Origin: Thalassomonas viridans
GTDB taxonomy: Bacteria; Pseudomonadota; Gammaproteobacteria; Enterobacterales; Alteromonadaceae
Direction of reading: 5' to 3'
Assembly: GCF_000948985.2 (NCBI RefSeq)
Contig: NZ_CP059733.1
Location: 744,001-808,000 of the forward strand
Length of the DNA stretch: 64,000 nucleotides
Below, in pieces: positions 54,922 to 64,000 of this stretch. The position numbers were made by a program, and so were the translations under genes. The number at the start of each line of letters is the position of its first letter. Within the stretch, counting starts at the first letter, position 1. The notes under the pieces were generated by a model. That model did not search any database. It was not told the DNA's origin and worked only from the letters and a program-made list of their open reading frames with translations.

Positions 54922-55422
54922 ATGACTGAGCCATTTTCCTATTCCACCACCTTTAAATTAGATAAAAGTCACTTTAACGAGTGCTATCAGGAATCTGTGG
55001 TGCCGGATTATTCGCTGCGGGCATATAGTAAAGCCATTTTACTGGTGTTGATGGGCCTGGGCCTGTCTATGTTTACCGAGATAGACCAATATGCCGCCTG
55101 GTTTTTAATCGGCCTGGGTTTGGTTGAGGCGTTAAGTGTAAAATACCAGAGGCCCTGGTGGCTGGCCCGGCAGATGCTTAGCCGCGGCGCCAACAGCCAG
55201 GTGACCTTAACCATAGACGAGCAGGGGATTAAATCTAAATCGGCTTATGTCGATGCCCTGATAAACTGGCAGGATATCTCAGCAGTGCAGGATACCGAAC
55301 AGGGACTCTTGGTAATCCATAAAGGCGACCGGAATTATATCTCTAACCGCTGCCTGTCTGACGAGGCTGCCGCTTATATACATAGCCGGGGCGATGGTAA
55401 AACGCCGGCCGGGCCGGCATAA
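54922..55422 (+). CDS. YcxB-family membrane protein
   Basis: 166 residues from ATG 54922; frames open from 54907 and 54910 are possible. Two membrane helices in the first half and a C-terminal beta domain (VTLTIDEQGIKSKSAYVDALINWQDISAVQDTEQ) typical of YcxB proteins. No SD is clear. Function unknown. Confidence 0.65.
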   Translation: MTEPFSYSTTFKLDKSHFNECYQESVVPDYSLRAYSKAILLVLMGLGLSMFTEIDQYAAWFLIGLGLVEALSVKYQRPWWLARQMLSRGANSQVTLTIDEQGIKSKSAYVDALINWQDISAVQDTEQGLLVIHKGDRNYISNRCLSDEAAAYIHSRGDGKTPAGPA

Positions 55423-55465
55423 AACCATGACGCAGATCAGGCATAGGGGATAAACCTGACGGGCA

Positions 55466-55484
55466 AATGAGAATGGTTCTCAGA
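55466..55484. promoter_or_regulatory. Fur box upstream of fbpA
   Basis: Contains TGAGAAT-G-GTTCTCA, an inverted repeat matching the 7-1-7 Fur pattern. It lies about 100 bp upstream of fbpA. A possible -35 (TTGACA, 55489-55494) sits just after it. Confidence 0.75.
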
Positions 55485-55578
55485 AACCTTGACAGCCTAC
55501 TGGTTCTTCATTAGGCTGGCGACTATTATTAAAATCGTTCTATGTACACGATTTTCCGCTTTTTTATACAGGTTGATT

Positions 55579-56589
55579 ATGTTCAAAAATACCTTAAAAA
55601 GAATAAGTTTATTGTTAGTGGCGGCTATGCCTTTGGTTGCCGGCGCCGCTGGCGAAGTGAATGTTTACTCCTATCGCCAGCCGTTTTTAGTGGAGCCCCT
55701 GTTTAACAAGTTTACCGAGCAAACCGGTGTTAAGGTTAATGTGGTTTTTGCCAAAAAAGGCATGGCAGAGCGTTTGGCGCGTGAAGGCAAGCATAGCCCG
55801 GCGGATGTCTTGCTGACTACGGATATCAGCCGCCTGATCGAGTTGCAGGACAAGCAGTTGTTGCAGCCTGTCGATTCAAAAGCCCTGCAAGCTGCGATTC
55901 CTGCCCGCTACCGTGCATCGGATGATACCTGGTACGGTTTGACCACCCGGGTGAGAAACATCTATTCCGCCAAGCGTTTAGGCGAAGTTGATTTTACCTA
56001 TGAAGAGCTTGCCGACCCTAAATGGAAAGGTAAAATCTGTACCCGCAGCGGCAAACACCCCTACAATGTTGCCTTAGTGGCTGCCATGGTGGCGGAACAC
56101 GGTGAAGCCGATACTTTAACCTGGCTGCAGGGAGTAAAAGCCAACCTGGCGCGCAAACCCCAGGGTAATGACCGCGGCCAGGTGCAGGCCATTCACCAGG
56201 GCTTATGTGATATTGCTTTAGGCAACAGTTATTACTTCGGCAAAATGCTTAAAAACGACAAGCAAAAGGTCTGGGCCGATGCCGTGAATATTAATTTCCC
56301 GAACCAGAAAAATCGCGGCGCCCATGTGAATATTTCCGGGGTTGCCATGGCCAAATATGCGCCTCATGCCAAAAATGCCAAAGCTTTGATGGAGTTCCTG
56401 GCATCCGATCAGGCCCAGGCCATGTATGCCGAAACCAATATGGAATACCCGGTACGCGCCGGCGTGAAAGTCTCGGAACTGGTTTCTTCCTGGGGCGAGT
56501 TTAAAGCGGATCACCTGCCGCTGGAAACCATAGCCGCTAACCGTAAAACTGCATTGGTACTCTTGGATAAAGTCCAGTTTGATTTGTGA
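55579..56589 (+). CDS. fbpA: Fe3+ ABC transporter periplasmic binding protein
   Basis: 336 residues from ATG 55579 (the frame is open to 55489 but has no signal sense there). Signal peptide ending AGAAG. The mature protein has VNVYSYRQPFL at the start and the iron-binding tyrosine pair in GNSYYFGKML. It overlaps the next gene by 4 bases (GTGA). Under a Fur box. Binds ferric iron in the periplasm. Confidence 0.92.
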   Translation: MFKNTLKRISLLLVAAMPLVAGAAGEVNVYSYRQPFLVEPLFNKFTEQTGVKVNVVFAKKGMAERLAREGKHSPADVLLTTDISRLIELQDKQLLQPVDSKALQAAIPARYRASDDTWYGLTTRVRNIYSAKRLGEVDFTYEELADPKWKGKICTRSGKHPYNVALVAAMVAEHGEADTLTWLQGVKANLARKPQGNDRGQVQAIHQGLCDIALGNSYYFGKMLKNDKQKVWADAVNINFPNQKNRGAHVNISGVAMAKYAPHAKNAKALMEFLASDQAQAMYAETNMEYPVRAGVKVSELVSSWGEFKADHLPLETIAANRKTALVLLDKVQFDL

Positions 56590-58211
56590 TTTCCGGTAAT
56601 AAGAGCAAAACCTGGTTAACCACAACCTGGTTATCGGCACTGGCGCTGTTGGCGCCTGTGCTGGTGATGCTGCTGGCGGGCGTCGGGGCGCCTGCGGATC
56701 TTTTTGTCCATTTATGGCAAACGGTATTACCCGACTATATTATTAATACCCTGCTGCTGGGTGTTCTGGTAGTGGCGCTTTCCCTGTGTTTTGGCGTACC
56801 GGCGGCGATTATTGTCAGCCAGACCAATGTCTGGGGTCAAAAATATCTGCGTTGGCTTTTGCTGTTGCCCCTGGCCATGCCCGCCTATCTGGTGGCCTAT
56901 CTTTATACCGATTTATTTGATTATGCCGGGCCCGTGCAACGTTTTCTCCGGGCCAGTTTTGGCTGGAGCAGCCCGGCGGATTACTGGTTTTTTGATTTGC
57001 GTACCTTGCCCGGCGCCGCGCTGATCCTCTCTTTGGTTCTATTCCCTTATGTCTATATGCTGGCGCGCACCGCTTTTGAGCAGCAGGACCAGAACCTGCT
57101 TCGCGCCAGCCGCTTGCTGGGACTGTCTGCCCGCCGGACTTTTTTCAAGGTTGCCCTGCCGCTGGCGCGCCCGGCCATTGCCGTTGCCGCCAGCCTGATA
57201 TTGATGGAAACCCTGGCGGATTTTGCCACGGTACAATATTTTGCCGTGAATACCCTGACCACCGCGATTTACGATACCTGGCTCGGTTACGGCGATTTAA
57301 CTTCCGCCAATGCCCTGGCCAGCGTGTTGATGCTGTTTATTTTATTTACGGTGGTTGCCGAGCAGAAAAGCCGCGCCGGCCAGCGCCACCAAAGTAACCG
57401 CCCCAACAAGCGGAACGAGGTGATGGTTTTAAGCCGCTGGCAGCAGCTTGCGGCAGGCAGCTTTTGCTGGTTGCTGGTGGCGGCGGGATTTGTGTTGCCG
57501 TTAACCTTATTGCTGCAAATGGCACTGGAATACAGCGATGCCGGGCAATTGGTGCGGCTGATGGATACAGGCAAAAATAGTCTGGAGGTGGCGGTTTATG
57601 CCGCTAGCCTGACGGTGTTGCTGGCCTTGTTGTTTGGTTTATACCGGCGCCTGCATCAGGATAAATTTGCCCATGTGCCGCAAATGGTTTCCGGTTTCGG
57701 TTACGCCATTCCCGGTACCGTTATTGCCATGGCGATGCTGGCGACTTTTGGTCCGCTGGATCACTGGCTCAATGATATGGCTGAAATGCTGGGGCTGGAA
57801 GCGCCGGGCCTAATCTTGTCCGGCTCTATTTTTGTGATTGTTTTTGCCTTTATTGTCCGCTTTGCCGCGATTGCCAACGGTACTATCGCCAGTGGCATAG
57901 GGCAAATTCCCCATTCCCTGGACCTGGCCCCGGCAAGCCTGGGGGCGGGTTTGCAGAAGATGTTGTTTAAGGTGCATTTGCCCTTGCTGAAACCTTCGTT
58001 GCTGGTGGCCTGGCTCCTGGTGTTTGTCGAAGCCATGAAGGAATTGCCCGCGGTGTTGTTGCTCAGGCCGTTTAATTTTGAAACCCTGAGCACCCAGGTA
58101 TACCAGCTGATCTCAGACGAAATGCTGGAACAGGGGGCTTTAGGGGCGATATTAATCGTATTGTTTGGTTTGCTGCCGGTTATCTGGTTAAACCGCACTA
58201 AACCGTATTAG
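56586..58211 (+). CDS. fbpB: Fe3+ ABC transporter permease (fused)
   Basis: 541 residues, about 12 membrane helices, two permease halves each with an EAA-type loop (LLGLSARRTFFKVALPLARPA and a second half with LGAGLQKMLFKVHLPLLKPS). GTG start at 56586 overlaps the fbpA stop. Moves iron across the inner membrane with FbpC. Confidence 0.92.
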   Translation: MISGNKSKTWLTTTWLSALALLAPVLVMLLAGVGAPADLFVHLWQTVLPDYIINTLLLGVLVVALSLCFGVPAAIIVSQTNVWGQKYLRWLLLLPLAMPAYLVAYLYTDLFDYAGPVQRFLRASFGWSSPADYWFFDLRTLPGAALILSLVLFPYVYMLARTAFEQQDQNLLRASRLLGLSARRTFFKVALPLARPAIAVAASLILMETLADFATVQYFAVNTLTTAIYDTWLGYGDLTSANALASVLMLFILFTVVAEQKSRAGQRHQSNRPNKRNEVMVLSRWQQLAAGSFCWLLVAAGFVLPLTLLLQMALEYSDAGQLVRLMDTGKNSLEVAVYAASLTVLLALLFGLYRRLHQDKFAHVPQMVSGFGYAIPGTVIAMAMLATFGPLDHWLNDMAEMLGLEAPGLILSGSIFVIVFAFIVRFAAIANGTIASGIGQIPHSLDLAPASLGAGLQKMLFKVHLPLLKPSLLVAWLLVFVEAMKELPAVLLLRPFNFETLSTQVYQLISDEMLEQGALGAILIVLFGLLPVIWLNRTKPY

Positions 58212-58222
58212 GGGGATATCAG

Positions 58223-59287
58223 GTGAGTGAGATATTAAATTTACAGCAGGTCGCGGTGAATTTTGACGATAAAAGTATTTTATCTGATATCAGTTTGCAA
58301 CTCGACTCGGGGGAAATACTGGGCTTATTGGGCCCCAGCGGTTGCGGCAAAACCACTTTGCTTAATACTCTGGCGGGTTTTGTGACCCTGACTGACGGAC
58401 AAATCCTGATCAACGGCGATATGCAGATCAGCCGTAAACGAAATATTGCCCCCGAACACAGGCATATCGGCATGATCTTTCAGGACTATGCCCTGTTCCC
58501 GCACCTGACGGTGGCGGACAATATTGCTTTTGGCATCTCAAAACTTAATAAAAGCGAGCAAAACCTCAGGGTTAATGAACTGCTGGACCTGCTGAAATTA
58601 ACCGAGCATATCGAGCGTTACCCGCATCAGCTTTCCGGCGGACAGCAGCAAAGGGTGGCGATCGCCCGGGCGCTGGCGCCGCGTCCCAAACTGTTGCTGC
58701 TGGACGAGCCTTTCTCCAATATCGATGCCAGGCTGCGTAATGAACTGATGCTGGAAATCCGCCAGCTGTTGAAACAGCTGGGCATGACGGCGATCTTCGT
58801 TACCCACAACAAAGATGAAGTGTTTACCTTTGCCGACAAGGTGGCGGTGATGCACGGGGGCAAACTGCTGCAGCTGGGCAAACCCGCCGAGGTGTGCCAG
58901 CAACCCAATTGCTGGCAGGTGGCGGACTTCTTACAGCTGGGCAGCTGGATCCCGTATCAGCTCTGTGGGAGCGTGCTGGATACCGCCATAGGCAGGCTGG
59001 AGGATGTCAGCGGTTTGCCGGTCAACGGCAAGAACCGTTTTTTACTGGTCAAACCTAAGGATGTCGAGATCTGTGAAGCCGGTGGCGGCGGGAGCAATGT
59101 CATCGTCAATCATATCAGTGTTACCGAGCAGGGTTATCACTACCATCTGGCAAGTAACGGCTGCCCGCCGGAGCTGGCCTTTGACCATTTGAGTTTATAT
59201 TCGCCCCAGGTGCTGGCGTTGGGCCAGAGCCTGCGGGTGAAAATCAAGCCCCATGCCTTGCTGGTTTTCACTAAAGAGACTGAGTAA
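58223..59287 (+). CDS. fbpC: Fe3+ ABC transporter ATP-binding protein
   Basis: 354 residues. Walker A GPSGCGKT, signature LSGGQQQR, Walker B LLLLDEP and the H-loop FVTHN are all present, plus a C-terminal regulatory domain. GTG start with a GGGGGAT RBS. The stop TAA uses two bases of the target site and the first base of an inserted element (see 59287). Confidence 0.92.
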   Translation: MSEILNLQQVAVNFDDKSILSDISLQLDSGEILGLLGPSGCGKTTLLNTLAGFVTLTDGQILINGDMQISRKRNIAPEHRHIGMIFQDYALFPHLTVADNIAFGISKLNKSEQNLRVNELLDLLKLTEHIERYPHQLSGGQQQRVAIARALAPRPKLLLLDEPFSNIDARLRNELMLEIRQLLKQLGMTAIFVTHNKDEVFTFADKVAVMHGGKLLQLGKPAEVCQQPNCWQVADFLQLGSWIPYQLCGSVLDTAIGRLEDVSGLPVNGKNRFLLVKPKDVEICEAGGGGSNVIVNHISVTEQGYHYHLASNGCPPELAFDHLSLYSPQVLALGQSLRVKIKPHALLVFTKETE

Positions 59288-59504
59288 CCTGAACTCGGGA
59301 TAATCTGAACCAGCCAGCACCGCGCTTTTAATGGTTCTCGGCGTCCAGCTATTAGTACGCAAGTTTGCCTTGATAACCATTAAAAGCGAAGCACTGGTGC
59401 CATGATAAACAATCATTAAGTGTTAAATGTGAGATGTTCAATGGCCTAACCTATTGCTATTTAAGTATTTGCTGGCTCACCTTATCCCGAGTTCAGGTTG
59501 AGTA
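59281..59504. mobile_element. 212-bp MITE-like inverted-repeat element at the fbpC stop codon
   Basis: The body is 59287-59498. Perfect 17-bp terminal inverted repeats are ACCTGAACTCGGGATAA (59287-59303) and its complement (59482-59498). They extend to about 28 bp with a few mismatches. A TGAGTA direct repeat flanks it on both sides (59281-59286 and 59499-59504), a 6-bp target duplication. A 14-bp internal hairpin CGCTTTTAATGGTT/AACCATTAAAAGCG lies at 59323-59388. No ORF. Confidence 0.85.
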
Positions 59505-59726
59505 ATTTACCGGCAAAAAACCGCTGATGGGGCAGAGCTGCTTTTTCTTGCCCCTTTTTGTCTTTTCCCGGTTACTTCTTTGTTTGAAATCTGGCAAAGC
59601 TGCCATAATTTTGCCCGAATTTGTCATAATTCGGGACTGAGATCCACAAAGTCCCACAATTTCATCAACTTCGCTAAAAGCCTTAATTTTATTGGTCTTG
59701 CGCGGGATCATTTTCGCAAACATTGC

Positions 59727-59756
59727 TTGACATAGGTTTGCTTTACTCTCTAAACT
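59727..59756 (+). promoter_or_regulatory. sigma70-like promoter of the mra (division/cell wall) cluster
   Basis: TTGACA (59727-59732) with an 18-bp spacer to TAAACT (59751-59756). The -10 is imperfect. It sits just ahead of the MraZ repeats. Confidence 0.65.
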
Positions 59757-59764
59757 GTAGCAAT

Positions 59765-59789
59765 GTGGGGAAAAGTGGGAAATAGTGGA
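59765..59789 (+). promoter_or_regulatory. MraZ-type operator (GTGG(G/A) repeats, 10-bp period)
   Basis: GTGG pentamers at 59765, 59775 and 59785 (GTGGG, GTGGG, GTGGA) with 5-bp spacers, the arrangement MraZ binds in other bacteria. Lies between promoter and mraZ, so autorepression is likely. Confidence 0.75.
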
Positions 59790-59820
59790 TCTTAAAAGAT
59801 CACATAATAAAAAAAGGGTT

Positions 59821-60279
59821 ATGTTCAGAGGCGCCAGCGCAATTACGCTAGATACAAAAAATCGCATCACGATGCCGACCCGGTATCGCGAGGAGCTTAT
59901 TGCCGATTGCGATGGCCAGATGATCTGTACCGTAGACATACAGCACCCTTGTTTATTGCTATACCCTTTGCCCGAATGGGAAGAGATCGAACTTAAATTA
60001 TGCGAGCTCTCCAGCATGAATCCGCAGGAGCGGTTACTGCAGCAGGTTTTACTGGGCAATGCCTCAGACTGCAGCCTGGATAAAAACGGCCGGATACTGA
60101 TCAACGGTCCGCTGCGCCAGCATGCCAACCTGGATAAAAACATCATGCTGGTGGGGCAATTGAAAAAATTTGAGATCTGGAGCGAAGCGGCCTGGCAGGC
60201 GCAAATGCAGCAGGGCATCGGCCAGATCCAGTCAGGTGAAATTGAATTAACGGAAAGGTTAATGGACCTTTCCCTCTAA
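59821..60279 (+). CDS. mraZ: transcriptional regulator MraZ
   Basis: 152 residues, the usual length. Two AbrB/SpoVT-like halves; the start MFRGASAITLDTKNRITMPTRYR is the family mark. ATG 59821 has an AAAGGG RBS. A GTG at 59785 lies inside the operator repeats and is not used. It binds the repeats upstream and controls the cluster. Confidence 0.93.
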   Translation: MFRGASAITLDTKNRITMPTRYREELIADCDGQMICTVDIQHPCLLLYPLPEWEEIELKLCELSSMNPQERLLQQVLLGNASDCSLDKNGRILINGPLRQHANLDKNIMLVGQLKKFEIWSEAAWQAQMQQGIGQIQSGEIELTERLMDLSL

Positions 60280-60291
60280 ACAAAGAAGACA

Positions 60292-61230
60292 ATGGATAAT
60301 ACACATATTTCAGTGCTGTTAGAAGAAGCGGTTTCCGGTTTAGAAATAAACCCGGACGGTTGTTATATCGATTGTACTTTTGGCCGGGGCGGGCACTCGG
60401 GGCTGATCCTGTCGAAACTGTCGGAAAAAGGGCGGCTGATCGCCATCGACAGAGATGTGACCGCAATCGCGGCGGCAGAAAAGTTTGCCGACGATAAGCG
60501 TTTCACCATAGAGCACGAAGGTTTTGCAGAACTGGAAGCCATAGCGCAAAAGCATGACTTGATTGGCAAAGTAAACGGTGTCCTGCTGGATCTCGGGGTA
60601 TCTTCCCCTCAGCTGGATGATGCCGAGCGCGGTTTCAGCTTTATGCAGGACGGTCCGCTGGACATGCGTATGGACACCACCCGCGGTAAAACGGCGGCCG
60701 AGTGGCTGGCGCAGGCGGATGTTGAAGATATCAGCTGGGTATTAAAAACCTTTGGCGAAGAAAAGCATGCCTGGCGCATTGCCAATGCCATAGTGGACAG
60801 CCGGGAAGAAAATCCCCTGACCCGTACCGGGCAGCTGGCGAAACTGATCCAGACCACGGCGCCGCAACGGGAAATCAAGAAGCATCCGGCTACCCGGAGT
60901 TTCCAGGCGATCCGTATGTATATCAACAGCGAGCTGGATCAGATCGAGCAGGCGTTAAACGCCTCGTTATCAGTTTTGACCCAAGGCGGTCGCTTAGTAG
61001 TGATCAGCTTCCATTCCCTTGAGGACCGGCTGGTAAAACAGTTTATGAAAAAGCATTCACAGGGCAAGAAAGTGCCGCGGGGCCTGCCGGTGAGTGAAGA
61101 AGAATTACAAAAAGGCAAAAAGCTGGCACTGGTGGGGCGCAAATTAAAGCCCAGCAAGCGGGAAGTGGAAGAGAATGTGCGCTCAAGAAGCTCAGTAATG
61201 CGGGTTGCCGAGAGGTTGGCTGAGCAGTAA
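60292..61230 (+). CDS. rsmH: 16S rRNA C1402 N4-methyltransferase
   Basis: 312 residues. ISVLLEEAV at the start, SAM motif TFGRGGHS, and the conserved [12 protein letters not shown] near the end. Methylates 16S rRNA (MraW). The stop overlaps ftsL by one base. Confidence 0.95.
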   Translation: MDNTHISVLLEEAVSGLEINPDGCYIDCTFGRGGHSGLILSKLSEKGRLIAIDRDVTAIAAAEKFADDKRFTIEHEGFAELEAIAQKHDLIGKVNGVLLDLGVSSPQLDDAERGFSFMQDGPLDMRMDTTRGKTAAEWLAQADVEDISWVLKTFGEEKHAWRIANAIVDSREENPLTRTGQLAKLIQTTAPQREIKKHPATRSFQAIRMYINSELDQIEQALNASLSVLTQGGRLVVISFHSLEDRLVKQFMKKHSQGKKVPRGLPVSEEELQKGKKLALVGRKLKPSKREVEENVRSRSSVMRVAERLAEQ

Positions 61231-61544
61231 TGGCGTCCCCGGGTAATGTGCTGGTTTTCGATATCTGGCGTGATATCAGGCGGCACTTAGTGATTTATGT
61301 GCTCTTGTTGTTGGTGGTGGTTTCGGCATTTTCGGTGATTTATTTCACCCATCTCAACCGCCAGACCACGAGTGAACTTGAGCTGTTGCTGACCGGCCGG
61401 GACGAACTGGATATTGAATGGCGCAACCTGCTGCTGGAGCAAAATGCGCTGGCGGAGCACAGCCGGATCGAAACCCAGGCGAAAAAGCTGCTGGAGATGG
61501 ACCGGCCGGGCGCGGAAAGTGAAGTGGTGATACGCCTGCCTTAG
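61230..61544 (+). CDS. ftsL: cell division protein FtsL
   Basis: 104 residues with one membrane helix (VIYVLLLLVVVSAFSVIYF) and a periplasmic coiled-coil segment. Works with FtsB and FtsQ in the divisome. It sits between rsmH and ftsI, as usual. Confidence 0.9.
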   Translation: MASPGNVLVFDIWRDIRRHLVIYVLLLLVVVSAFSVIYFTHLNRQTTSELELLLTGRDELDIEWRNLLLEQNALAEHSRIETQAKKLLEMDRPGAESEVVIRLP

Positions 61545-61658
61545 TAAATCGCAGGCTGAGAGCGTTAAAGAGCGAAGAACCCCGGGCATTGCCGGATGCA
61601 GGCAATTACCGCAAATAAACCGGCCGGATGCCACAAGCGAAACGATTATACGACTAGC

Positions 61659-63446
61659 ATGATAGACAGCGTAAAAAGAAAATCAGGACAAAACAAGGTA
61701 ACAGCTGTTGCATGGCGTTTTTACGTTGTGCTGGCTGTTATCGTGCTGATTTATCTCGGTTTGCTGGCCCGTGCCGCTTATATCCAGGTGATAGAGCCGG
61801 ATATGCTGAAAAAACAGGGGGACTTGCGTTCATTGCGCACCCTGGCCAATACGGTGCAGCGGGGTTCTATCGTTGACCGTAACGGCGACCGCCTGGCCAT
61901 CAGCGTACCGGTGGAAACCGTGTGGGCGGATCCCAAGATGATCGCCGATAATAATGCCCTGGGCATGACAGAGCACTGGCAGGCGCTGGCGGATGTGCTG
62001 GGCCAGGATGTCGATCGTCTGACCAGGCGCGTGTCGAAAAATCCGAAGAAACGTTTTGTTTATGTGGAGCGTAAAGTTTCACCGGCGATGGCCAATTATA
62101 TTAAAGAGCTGAAGATCCCCGGCATATTCCTGCGCAAAGAGTCGAAACGTTTCTATCCTGCCGGCGAGATCAGCGCCCATGTGGTGGGCTTTACCAATGT
62201 TGACGACAAAGGCATAGAAGGCATAGAGCGGGTTTACGATCAGCTGCTGACCGGGGTCGGCGGCGAAAAACAATTTCGCAAAGATGCCAAGGGGCGGAAA
62301 ATTGAAATCCTCTCGGTGGAGGAAGCCCGGCCGCCGCAGGATCTGACCTTAAGCATCGACCAGCGTATCCAGGCCCTGGCCTATAAGGAATTAAAAGGGG
62401 CGGTCGCCGCCTTTAAAGCCAGATCCGGCTCCGTGGTGGTGACTAATGTTCATACCGGTGAAATCCTGGCCATGGTCAACAATCCGTCCTATAACCCCAA
62501 CAACCTTGCCAATACCGCCACCCACAGGCTGAGAAACCGGGCGATCACCGATGTTTTTGAACCCGGCTCGACCATGAAGCCGTTAACCGTACTGACGGCG
62601 CTGGAGTTCGGCTCTGCCGAGCCGGGTACGGTTATAGATACCAATCCCGGCTGGATGCGCCTCGGGGGACGCCGGGTTTCGGATCCGAGAAACCGCGGCG
62701 AGCTGAGCCTGACGGAGATTCTGGTGACTTCCTCAAATATGGGCACGACTAAACTGGCCCTGTCCGTGCCGAAAGAGTTTTTGCTGGACAAGTTTTTTGA
62801 AATGGGTTTTGCCGAAGATACCGGCACCGGCCTGATCGGGGAAAGCCCTGGTATGTTGTCTGACCGCAGTCGCTGGTCCAAGTTTGAACTGGCGACCTTG
62901 TCCTGGGGCCATGGCCTGGCGATCAGCCCGGTGCAGCTGGCCAGGTTCTACAGCACTTTGGCCAACGGCGGCATCAAGCGGCCGTTAAGCATACTGAAGA
63001 CCGATAAAGCGCCCGAGGGGGAGCGGGTCTTGTCCGCGCATTATACCGGCGAAGTACTGGATATGCTTGAGCATGTGGTCAAAGAAAAGGTGACCAATGC
63101 CAAGGTTGACGGCTACCGGGTCGGCGGAAAAACCGGTACTACCATCAAAGCGGTGGCCGGCGGCTACGGCAACGATTATGTCGGCACCTTTGCCGGTATC
63201 GCCCCCCTTTCCCGGCCCGAGCTGGCGGTGGTGGTGATGATTAATGAACCGGGCGGCGATCTTTATCACGGCGGCGAAATTGCCGCGCCGGTATTCTCCC
63301 GGGTAATGAAAGGTGCATTGCAGCTACTTAATATCGCCCCCGACGGTGGCGCCAGCGCCGCTTTGCCACAAAACAACGGACAAAAAACACAGGACAGACA
63401 AACGGACGCCAATATGGCGGCGGTTAAGGAGCAAGCCAATGCCTGA
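61659..63446 (+). CDS. ftsI: peptidoglycan transpeptidase FtsI (PBP3)
   Basis: 595 residues from ATG 61659; an ATG at 61596 is open but less like the family. Membrane anchor at residues about 20-40, PBP dimer domain, then catalytic Ser304 in EPGSTMKPLT, SSN and KTGTT motifs. Septal crosslinking. Overlaps murE by 8 bases. Confidence 0.93.
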   Translation: MIDSVKRKSGQNKVTAVAWRFYVVLAVIVLIYLGLLARAAYIQVIEPDMLKKQGDLRSLRTLANTVQRGSIVDRNGDRLAISVPVETVWADPKMIADNNALGMTEHWQALADVLGQDVDRLTRRVSKNPKKRFVYVERKVSPAMANYIKELKIPGIFLRKESKRFYPAGEISAHVVGFTNVDDKGIEGIERVYDQLLTGVGGEKQFRKDAKGRKIEILSVEEARPPQDLTLSIDQRIQALAYKELKGAVAAFKARSGSVVVTNVHTGEILAMVNNPSYNPNNLANTATHRLRNRAITDVFEPGSTMKPLTVLTALEFGSAEPGTVIDTNPGWMRLGGRRVSDPRNRGELSLTEILVTSSNMGTTKLALSVPKEFLLDKFFEMGFAEDTGTGLIGESPGMLSDRSRWSKFELATLSWGHGLAISPVQLARFYSTLANGGIKRPLSILKTDKAPEGERVLSAHYTGEVLDMLEHVVKEKVTNAKVDGYRVGGKTGTTIKAVAGGYGNDYVGTFAGIAPLSRPELAVVVMINEPGGDLYHGGEIAAPVFSRVMKGALQLLNIAPDGGASAALPQNNGQKTQDRQTDANMAAVKEQANA

Positions 63447-64000
63447 TCCTAACTACGCCATAGATCAAGCGCTTGCCCTGTTCGATATTTGTATTGACCC
63501 TGTGGCCACCGGCAACCTGGTAAACGACAGCCGGGAAATTCAGTCGGGAGATATCTTTTGTGCGGTTCTGGGCACTAACCAGGACGGCCGCCAGCATATA
63601 GAAAAAGCCGTTTTGGCGGGGGCCAAACTGGTGATCAGCCAGTGCCAGCACCATTTGCAGCACGGCAGCGTCATCAAGCGCACGTTTGGCGATACATCCG
63701 TTAACCTGGTGCAGTTTTACCAGCTCGACAGCCGCTTATATGAACTGGCCAGGGCCTATTACCGCGAGCCGCAGGCGGGCATGACGATTACCGGCATTAC
63801 CGGCACCAACGGTAAAACCAGTACCAGCCAGATCATCGCCAAGCTGCTGGCGGCGTATCGGCAAAACTGCGCCATTATCGGCACCGTAGGGGCGGGCACT
63901 TTAGATGCCCTGACACCCATCGCCAATACCACGCCGGGACCGACCCAGCTGCACCAGCTGCTGGCCGGTTTTGCCGCGCAAGATATCAGCGATGTTGCTA
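63439..64000 (+). CDS. murE: UDP-MurNAc-tripeptide synthetase MurE, 5' part
   Basis: The first 187 codons; the gene runs off the right edge. Start ATG 63439 with an AAGGAG RBS, overlapping ftsI. NDSREIQSGDIFCAV and the ATP-binding TGITGTNGKTST are typical. Adds meso-diaminopimelate in Gram-negatives; the specificity region (usually DNPR) lies beyond the window. Confidence 0.93.
   Translation, partial: MPDPNYAIDQALALFDICIDPVATGNLVNDSREIQSGDIFCAVLGTNQDGRQHIEKAVLAGAKLVISQCQHHLQHGSVIKRTFGDTSVNLVQFYQLDSRLYELARAYYREPQAGMTITGITGTNGKTSTSQIIAKLLAAYRQNCAIIGTVGAGTLDALTPIANTTPGPTQLHQLLAGFAAQDISDVA

Noticed and set aside
59493..60218. 241-codon minus-strand frame across mraZ
   Set aside because: Shadow of mraZ, which has strong family motifs; the opposite frame has no recognised domain.
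1..64000. tRNA, rRNA or riboswitch genes
   Set aside because: No cloverleaf, rRNA or known riboswitch core was recognised by eye; a covariance scan would be needed to rule them out.

Overview
The window reads as chromosomal DNA of a marine gammaproteobacterium, most likely Alteromonadales and close to Colwelliaceae (Thalassomonas/Colwellia-like). This is inferred from gene content: an mraZ-rsmH-ftsL-ftsI-murE division cluster, ArgR, FeoAB, MipA/OmpV with DUF3019, PEP-CTERM proteins, and a caa3-type oxidase. No rRNA or tRNA gene is visible, so the taxon is not proven. Most genes are GC-balanced housekeeping or accessory genes. The stretch 14.5-21.1 kb is clearly more AT-rich and sits beside transposon debris.

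Layout: 0.4-1.1 kb, a PEP-CTERM secreted protein. 1.25-4.8 kb, proline iminopeptidase, divergent from a Fur-boxed feoAB operon. 4.9-7.5 kb, a Fic protein and a class V aminotransferase. 7.9-9.0 kb, two small secreted proteins, one with four cysteines. 9.1-12.0 kb, an M16 lipoprotein peptidase. 12.2-12.7 kb, a 42-bp tandem repeat array with a four-unit higher-order pattern. 13.1-14.3 kb, an IS1634-type transposase remnant and a complete IS200-like element.

14.5-21.1 kb is the most striking region: a four-gene minus-strand operon encoding (i) a fatty acyl-AMP ligase/ACP/condensation protein, (ii) a gamma-butyrobetaine-hydroxylase-like dioxygenase, (iii) a double-domain methyltransferase and (iv) a PanD-like pyruvoyl decarboxylase. 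Read together, they suggest decarboxylation of an acidic amino acid, N-trimethylation, hydroxylation of the betaine, and acylation by a fatty acid. The product would be an acylcarnitine-like or acyl-betaine lipid. This is an inference from the enzymes; I know of no described pathway with this exact set.

21.4-22.6 kb holds broken or frameshifted small genes and a second four-cysteine peptide with the same cysteine spacing as the one at 8.8 kb. 22.7-30.2 kb has two two-component systems, one with a pair of spondin-domain proteins and one with MipA/OmpV and DUF3019 proteins. 30.5-36.7 kb has a DUF4156 lipoprotein, then a LysR regulator divergent from gcdH, a fused alpha/beta ketoacid dehydrogenase E1 and a FabD-like protein. 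37.2-43.6 kb has a secreted esterase, a RibD-C reductase, a SelW-like protein, argR and a DUF885 lipoprotein. 43.8-46.1 kb encodes a BaeSR-like system. 47.3-53.2 kb is a terminal oxidase operon whose subunit II carries two cytochrome c domains, with a SCO copper chaperone at the end. 54.0-55.4 kb has a second PEP-CTERM protein and a YcxB-like protein.

55.6-59.3 kb is a Fur-boxed Fe3+ ABC transporter (fbpABC). A 212-bp inverted-repeat element with 6-bp target duplications lies exactly at the fbpC stop codon. 59.7-64.0 kb starts the division and cell-wall cluster, with a sigma70-like promoter, a MraZ-type operator of 10-bp-spaced GTGG(G/A) repeats, then mraZ, rsmH, ftsL, ftsI and the first part of murE, which runs off the window.
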